Source: Chromobacterium subtsugae
GTDB taxonomy: Bacteria > Pseudomonadota > Gammaproteobacteria > Burkholderiales > Chromobacteriaceae
Length of the DNA stretch: 64,000 bases
Assembly (NCBI RefSeq): GCF_001676875.1
Contig: NZ_JYKA01000009.1
Span: 62,001-126,000 of the forward strand
Reading direction: 5' to 3'
In this document: positions 58,975 through 64,000 of the stretch, piece by piece
How positions within the stretch are numbered: position 1 is the first letter of the stretch
Layout of the letters: each line of letters begins with the position of its first letter
The notes under the pieces: generated by a model
The model's input: only the letters and a program-made list of their open reading frames with translations
Told to the model about the DNA's origin: nothing
The model's database searches: none
Made by a program: the position numbers and the translations under genes

Positions 58975-61221
58975 TCAGACGCTGATCTTGTCCAGCAACG
59001 CTTTCGCCTCCTCCTTCAACGCGCCCTGAGCTTCGCTCACCAAATCCTGCAATACCTCGCGCGCGCCTTCTCTATCGCCCATGTCCAGATAAACCTTGGC
59101 CAGATCCAGTTTGGTCGACAGCGGATCGTCCATCACCGACATGCCCTCCGCCTGGGCGGGAGGCTCTTCGGCCGGGGGCGCTTCGGCGGCCGGCGCTTCG
59201 GCCAGCATGTCCTCGTACAACGACTCCAGCCCGCCCCCGCCTTCCGCGGCCGGCTTGGCTTCCTCAGGCGGCGGCGCGTCCAGATTGAAATCGAAATCCA
59301 ACAGGCTGGCCTCGCCTGCCGGCGCCGGTTCCTCGGCGGCAACGGGCGCGGCTTCCGCCGGCAGCATCGCTTCCAGGTCGAAATCCAGCGTGCCGCCCTG
59401 GTCTTCGGCGGCGGGCGCTTGTCCCGCCGGCGTATCGAACAAGGCGGCCAGCGGATCCGCCTCCTCCGCCATCGCCGGCGCGGACTCGGCGGCGGGCGGC
59501 GCATCCGGCGCGGCTTCGCCGAACAGCTCCTGATCCAGATCGATGCCGCCGCCAAGGCCCGCGGACAGATCCAGCTCCGCGTCGGGCGCCATCTGGTACA
59601 GCGGATTGTCCGGATCGATCGCGCGCCCCAGCGTAACCGTCCTGGCCCACAACCCGCCCTTGCCATCGAAAGCGGCGTTCATTTCCTTGGCCAGGCGCTC
59701 GAAAGCGGCTGTGTCCGGACGCGCCGCGTACACCTCCATCAGCTTCATCCTGACTTCATGGCGGGACGGGTCCTTTTGCAGCGCGTCCTTCAAGATTTCC
59801 TCGGCCTGCTGGTCGCGGCCATAGGCGATATAAACCTCGGCCTCGGCCACCGGGTCGACTTCGGCCGCGTCGATCGCGCCCGCCGCCTGGGTGAAGTTGC
59901 TCATGAAGGAATGGCTGCCGCCCACGGTGCTGGGACCATGCCCGGTGACCGTAGAGCGCGCCAGCGTGGCGCTGGTAGCCGACAGGCTGCCCGCCGCCGC
60001 GCGCCTGCGCATGACTACCGCGCCCAGCAGTCCCAGCAAGGCGACCACGCCCACCCCGCCGCCGATCAACGGCAGATGATCCAGCAACTTGTCGAGCAGC
60101 GATTTGTTTGGCGGCGGCATCGGCGGCGCCGCGTGCGCAGGGGCTGGCTTCTTGAGCGGATGGGGCGCCGGTTCAGGCTTGGGCATCGGCTTAGGCGCGC
60201 TTGCCGCCGGAGCCGCCGCCGGAACGCTGGCGACCGCCATGGGCGCCGACGCCATGACAGGCTTGGCCGGCAGCGGCTGGCCGCCCCGCATCGCCTTCAA
60301 CTCCTGTTCCAGCGCCGTGATTCTGGCCGACGCCTCTTGCAAGGCCTTTTCGCGGGCGTTGATCTGCTGCTGCAGGTCATTCAGCCGCGCATTGTCGCTC
60401 CCGTCGCCCGGCACCAGCTTGAGCACGTCGCCGCCCTTGCCGGCCGGCGCCGCCGACTGGCCACCGGCCGAAGCCGCGGCCGGGGCGGCATCGCCCAGAA
60501 TGCTGGCGACCTGGGCCGCGCCCAACGCCTTCATCTTGCGCGCCGACGGCACTGTCAGCGACGAGCCCGGTTTCGGATGATTGACATCGCCTTCGGCGAA
60601 AGCGTCGGGGTTCGCCTGCACTAGCGCCGCCATGGTCTGCCGCAACGACGCGCCCCAGGGCTTCACCCTCTGCGCCAGCGAACGCAGGGTCGCGCCCGGC
60701 CTCACTTTCAGCACTGTGGGTTCGACGACGCGCGGCTTGGCCGGGGCCGCCGCCTGGTAGCGGCCGGCCTGGTCGCTGTCGGCGTAGCTGGGGACATCCT
60801 GGACGATGTTCGGGCCGCCGACATTGTAATTGGCCGGATCCAGCAACACCGTGTATTCGCGCACCGAGCGGCCGGACGGCGCCTTGGCCTCCACCACGAA
60901 GCGCAGGTAGGGGTCGGTGATCGGCTGGACCGAGCTGACGCGGATCAGCGCGCCGCGCGGATTGGGGCTGAGCGCGAAGCGCAATTGGGACAGCGAGGAG
61001 GCGTAATCGACATTCAACGCCTGGAAGGTATCGATGCTGGCCAGCCCCACCCTGACGGCATCCATTTCGCCAGGCTGCACTCCGGTCATTTCGATGTCGG
61101 CTTTCAGCAACTCGCCAAGATTGGAGCGGACATGGATCCTGCCCAATCCCGCCCAAGCCGCGGCAGAGCATGCCAAGCCTATCAACAGGACGCCAAGTTT
61201 GAGTTTTACCTGATTTCTCAC
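58975..61221 (-). CDS. fimV: FimV/HubP polar hub protein
   Basis: 748 residues. The signal peptide VLLIGLACSAAAWA is followed by the canonical GLGRIHVRSNLGELLKADIE domain. A LysM-like segment (VLKVRPGATLRSLAQRV) lies near 170, with a coiled coil (LNDLQQQINAREKALQEASA) near 280. A membrane segment (LIGGGVGVVALLGLLGAVVM) lies near 388 and acidic repeats near 560-690. The terminal TPR-like motif is LDLAKVYLDMGDREGAREVL. Its place beside asd is the usual one in beta-proteobacteria. Confidence 0.94.
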   Translation of the reverse strand: MRNQVKLKLGVLLIGLACSAAAWAGLGRIHVRSNLGELLKADIEMTGVQPGEMDAVRVGLASIDTFQALNVDYASSLSQLRFALSPNPRGALIRVSSVQPITDPYLRFVVEAKAPSGRSVREYTVLLDPANYNVGGPNIVQDVPSYADSDQAGRYQAAAPAKPRVVEPTVLKVRPGATLRSLAQRVKPWGASLRQTMAALVQANPDAFAEGDVNHPKPGSSLTVPSARKMKALGAAQVASILGDAAPAAASAGGQSAAPAGKGGDVLKLVPGDGSDNARLNDLQQQINAREKALQEASARITALEQELKAMRGGQPLPAKPVMASAPMAVASVPAAAPAASAPKPMPKPEPAPHPLKKPAPAHAAPPMPPPNKSLLDKLLDHLPLIGGGVGVVALLGLLGAVVMRRRAAAGSLSATSATLARSTVTGHGPSTVGGSHSFMSNFTQAAGAIDAAEVDPVAEAEVYIAYGRDQQAEEILKDALQKDPSRHEVRMKLMEVYAARPDTAAFERLAKEMNAAFDGKGGLWARTVTLGRAIDPDNPLYQMAPDAELDLSAGLGGGIDLDQELFGEAAPDAPPAAESAPAMAEEADPLAALFDTPAGQAPAAEDQGGTLDFDLEAMLPAEAAPVAAEEPAPAGEASLLDFDFNLDAPPPEEAKPAAEGGGGLESLYEDMLAEAPAAEAPPAEEPPAQAEGMSVMDDPLSTKLDLAKVYLDMGDREGAREVLQDLVSEAQGALKEEAKALLDKISV

Positions 61222-61367
61222 TGTCTACCTTCCGGCATGGTCTCGTTTTATTTTATAGGCACAGACCCGCTGGCGCGCGCATGGGCCATTGCTGCAATCT
61301 TAGGCCCTGCCTGGGCGTTTAGCCAGATTTCATGCGGGCTGCAAGCCGGGCGGACCCGGCTGCCCGC

Positions 61368-62378
61368 TTACATCAGCGCGCTCTGGCCGGCCAGGATTTC
61401 GGCGATGCGCACGCAATGGATGGCCGCGCCCGCCTTCACGTTGTCGGCCGACAGCCACATGCTCACCACCTTGCCGTGCGCGCGCAGGCGGCTGACCCAG
61501 ACCAGCTCGTTGCCGGTGGCTTCCATCGGCGTCACGTAGCCGCCATGCTGATCGCGGCCCACCACTTTCAATCCTGCCGCCTGCAGGCGCTTTTTCACTT
61601 GCTCGAGATCAAACTCCTTATGCAGTTCGACTTGAACCGCCCAGGAATGGCCAAAGAACACCGGCACGCGCGCGCAGGTCACCTCCAGAGATTCCGGCGC
61701 CAGCCCCAGCAGGCGCGCGGTCTCGTCGCGCACCGAGCGCTCTTCTTCCGAATCGCCGTTCTCGTCCAGCTCGCCGATCTGCGGCAGCACGTTGAAAGCG
61801 ATGCGCTTATCGTAGGCCTTGACCTCGGCGTCGCGGTGCGAGAACAACGCGGTGGTCTGGTCGGCCATTTCCTCCATCGCCGCCTGGCCGCTGCCGGACA
61901 CCGCCTGGTAGGTGGCGATGCTGGCGCGCTGGACGCCCAGCGGCAGCAAGGCTGCCAGCGCCAGCGCCAGCGGCGTGGTGGTGCAATTGGGCACGGCCAC
62001 CAGCGGTGCGCGGCCCAGGTCCTCCAGTTCGGCGGCGTTGATCGCCGGCGCCACCAGCGGCACGCCGGCGTCGGCGCGGAAGGCGGAACTGAAGTCCACC
62101 ACCGCGGCGCCGGCATCGCGCGCCTGCGGCGCGTATTCGCGGGAAACGGCGCTGCCGGCGGCGAAGATGGCCATGCCGACATTCTCGAAGTTGAATTCGT
62201 CCACCATGTGCACGTCCAGCTCCAGGTTGCCGAAGGAGACGGTGCTGCCGTCCTGCTCGGCGACATCCACCGCGAACACGCGGGCAGCCGGGAAGTTGCG
62301 CTCGGCCAGCAGTTCCAGAATGGCCTGGCCCACCAGGCTGGTGGCGCCCACTACGGCAAGCTGAAGGGATGTCGACAT
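61368..62378 (-). CDS. Aspartate-semialdehyde dehydrogenase-family protein (Usg-like)
   Basis: 336 residues. The N-terminal AVVGATSLVGQAILELL binds NADP. The family Cys lies in PNCTTTPLALALAALLPLG, and RVPVFFGHSWAV and GYVTPMEATGNELV follow the ASADH pattern of the second subgroup. Position between asd and fimV matches the usg gene of other proteobacteria, whose product has uncertain activity. Here the Cys is kept, so residual dehydrogenase activity is possible. ATG 62378 was chosen by family start. Confidence 0.88.
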   Translation of the reverse strand: MSTSLQLAVVGATSLVGQAILELLAERNFPAARVFAVDVAEQDGSTVSFGNLELDVHMVDEFNFENVGMAIFAAGSAVSREYAPQARDAGAAVVDFSSAFRADAGVPLVAPAINAAELEDLGRAPLVAVPNCTTTPLALALAALLPLGVQRASIATYQAVSGSGQAAMEEMADQTTALFSHRDAEVKAYDKRIAFNVLPQIGELDENGDSEEERSVRDETARLLGLAPESLEVTCARVPVFFGHSWAVQVELHKEFDLEQVKKRLQAAGLKVVGRDQHGGYVTPMEATGNELVWVSRLRAHGKVVSMWLSADNVKAGAAIHCVRIAEILAGQSALM

Positions 62379-62438
62379 GATTGGTTTCCTATTCATTACT
62401 GCGCCGGACGGACAACTCCGCCGGCGAATCCATGCGAA

Positions 62439-62458
62439 AAGGGCACCTAAGTGCCCTT
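62439..62458 (-). terminator. Terminator hairpin after asd
   Basis: An 8-bp stem AAGGGCAC / GTGCCCTT with a 4-base loop; on the minus strand TTTTCG follows. A second 7-bp GC hairpin (GGCCGGC / GCCGGCC, 62472-62489) sits between it and the asd stop. Confidence 0.75.
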
Positions 62459-62513
62459 ATGTTCTTGAGACGGCCGGCAAGCGCCGGCCTCAGGCTGACG
62501 CCTATTCTACCCG

Positions 62514-63626
62514 TCAGCGCTCGATCAGGATACGCAGCATGCGGCGCAGCGGTTCGGCGGCGCCCCACAGCAGCTGATCGCCGACGGTGAACGCCGATAG
62601 ATACTCGCCGCCCATCGCCATCTTGCGCAGGCGTCCCACCGGGGTGCGCAGCGTGCCGGTGACCGCGGCCGGGGTCAGATCGCGCATCGACGCCTCGCGG
62701 GTGTTCGGCACCACGCGGGCCCACGGATTGGCCGCGGCCAGCATCGCCTCGATCTCGTCCAGCGGCACGTCTTGCTTCAATTTGATGGTCAACGCCTGGC
62801 TGTGGCAGCGCATCGCGCCCACCCGCACGCACAAGCCGTCCACCGGCACCGGATTCGCGCCGCGCCCCAGGATCTTGTTGGTTTCCGCGCCGCCCTTCCA
62901 TTCTTCCTTGGACTGGCCATTGCCCAGATCCTTGTCTATCCACGGAATCAGGCTGCCGGCCAGCGGCACGCCGAAATTCTGGCTGGGGAAGCCGTCGCCG
63001 CGCAGGAAATCTGACACCTTGCGGTCGATGTCCAGGATGGCGGAGGCCGGGTCGGCCAGCAGATCGCCCACCTGGCCATGGATGGCGCCCATGCCGGTCA
63101 GCAGTTCGCGCATGTTCTTGGCGCCGGCCCCGGAAGCCGCCTGGTAGGTCATCGACGTGGCCCACTCCACCAGATCATTCTGGAACAAGCCGCCCAGCGC
63201 CATCAGCATCAGCGAAACGGTGCAGTTGCCGCCGATATAGTCTTTCACGCCGCTGGCCAAACCCTGCTCAATCACGTTCTGGTTGACCGGATCGAGAATG
63301 ATGATGGCGTTGTCCTGCATGCGCAGCGAGGACGCCGCGTCTATCCAATAGCCCTTCCAGCCGGCTTCGCGCAGCTTGCCATAGACTTCGGAGGTGTAGT
63401 CGCCGCCCTGGCAGGTGACGATGGCGTCCATCGCCTTCAATTCGTCGATATTGCCGGCATCCTTCAAGGCCGGCACCTCGCGACCGATATCCGGCGCTTT
63501 GCCCCCCACATTGGACGTGGTGAAGAACACCGGTTCATCGATGGCGGCGAAGTCGTTTTCCTCGCGCATGCGCTGCATCAGCACCGAACCGACCATGCCG
63601 CGCCAACCTACAAAGCCTACTCTCAC
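62514..63626 (-). CDS. asd: Aspartate-semialdehyde dehydrogenase
   Basis: 370 residues, the Gram-negative type. [18 protein letters not shown] binds NADP. The active Cys is in [17 protein letters not shown] and the His in [17 protein letters not shown]. It makes aspartate semialdehyde for lysine, threonine, methionine and cell-wall synthesis. Confidence 0.96.
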   Translation of the reverse strand: MRVGFVGWRGMVGSVLMQRMREENDFAAIDEPVFFTTSNVGGKAPDIGREVPALKDAGNIDELKAMDAIVTCQGGDYTSEVYGKLREAGWKGYWIDAASSLRMQDNAIIILDPVNQNVIEQGLASGVKDYIGGNCTVSLMLMALGGLFQNDLVEWATSMTYQAASGAGAKNMRELLTGMGAIHGQVGDLLADPASAILDIDRKVSDFLRGDGFPSQNFGVPLAGSLIPWIDKDLGNGQSKEEWKGGAETNKILGRGANPVPVDGLCVRVGAMRCHSQALTIKLKQDVPLDEIEAMLAAANPWARVVPNTREASMRDLTPAAVTGTLRTPVGRLRKMAMGGEYLSAFTVGDQLLWGAAEPLRRMLRILIER

Positions 63627-64000
63627 TGGAAATCTCCCGAGTCTGTCCTAAGTCCGAATCGTGGCCGCGCCGACGGCACGGTTAATTTTTTATTACCTCA
63701 TTGTGCAGCGCGCAATCGTGCCAGGCAATGGGGTAAATCGTTTTTATTGAGAATGTAATGAGAAGAACAGATTTGAATGACATCAACACTGACCGGACGA
63801 CTCGCGTTCGCCATTCTTACAGGCTCGCCCAGCCCCGAAACGCGGCAGCCCGAGTGGAGCCGGCCACCGCGCAGACTGACAGCATAAGAAAGTTGACTAT
63901 GTAAATGACTGTTTCATAACTCATTGCAAGCGCGCATATGCCGAATAATTCATCGCCTCGGGCGCGCCGCAGCAGTCCCTCGCCATCGCGACATGTCATC
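63627..64000. other. 374-base region upstream of asd to window end
   Basis: AT-richer near 63,680-63,780, probably the asd promoter. A 60-codon minus frame at the right edge has no ribosome site or family resemblance, so no gene is called. Confidence 0.5.

Noticed and set aside
63817-63999. 60-codon minus-strand frame at the right edge
   Set aside because: No ribosome site and no recognisable family; short hydrophobic stretch only.
1-64000. CRISPR arrays, tRNA and rRNA genes
   Set aside because: No regularly spaced direct repeats, cloverleaf-like segments or conserved rRNA stretches were recognised by reading; a dedicated scan was not possible.

Overview
The window is GC-rich, densely packed beta-proteobacterial chromosome, most likely Chromobacterium or a close relative in the Chromobacteriaceae. 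The reasons are the block asd - fimV - truA - trpF - trpB - trpA - accD, tsaD with its neighbours, a VioB-like ferritin-like protein, and the overall codon style. This genus call is inference from content, not from a database match.

Region 1 (1-13.2 kb, minus strand) is the downstream-truncated part of a hybrid NRPS/PKS operon. In order of transcription it encodes a discrete FkbJ/ZmaH-type acyl carrier protein, an acyl-CoA dehydrogenase, a free-standing adenylation protein whose pocket residues read as serine, a C-A-T-E NRPS whose pocket residues read as asparagine, a discrete acyltransferase, a C-A-T NRPS with an unusual pocket, and the ketosynthase of a PKS that runs off the left edge. Ser-A + ACP + acyl-CoA dehydrogenase + discrete AT is the hallmark of aminomalonyl-ACP supply. 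A C-A(Asn)-T-E starter is the hallmark of an acyl-D-Asn prodrug start. Together they resemble the logic of colibactin and zwittermicin biosynthesis, in a different gene order and organism. The expected 3-hydroxyacyl dehydrogenase, prodrug peptidase and exporter are not in the window.

Region 2 (14.1-17.7 kb, plus) is divergent from it: a three-gene cassette of small dehydrogenase subunit, GMC flavoprotein and VioB-like ferritin-like protein. Region 3 (17.8-25.9 kb) holds an RlmN-family methyltransferase, a permuted NlpC/P60 protein, a candidate RiPP unit (43-residue precursor-like peptide, intercistronic terminator, M29-like metalloprotein, 25-bp near-palindromic operator candidate), an AGCS amino-acid symporter, a lipoprotein and two unrecognised exported or toxin-like proteins.

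Region 4 (25.9-41.4 kb) is a phage-tail locus with a complete P2-type contractile tail (sheath, tube, baseplate, spike, tape measure, fibre, fibre chaperone) but no capsid, terminase, portal, integrase or replication genes. I read it as an R-type tailocin. Its regulators are Mu-type (a Mor-family activator and a Mu-HTH repressor) around a control region with repeated GAAAAGTGG-like sites. A lone plus-strand AT-rich secreted-protein gene with its own terminator (a moron) sits inside the tail operon.

Region 5 (41.8-64 kb) is housekeeping: a DEDDh exonuclease, arfB, an MCP-PilZ chemoreceptor, a thioredoxin-fold protein, an OsmC protein, tsaD, an ABC-F ATPase, a DnaA-box cluster, accD, trpABF, truA, two FimV-family proteins and two aspartate-semialdehyde dehydrogenase family genes. 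No rRNA, tRNA or CRISPR array was recognised.
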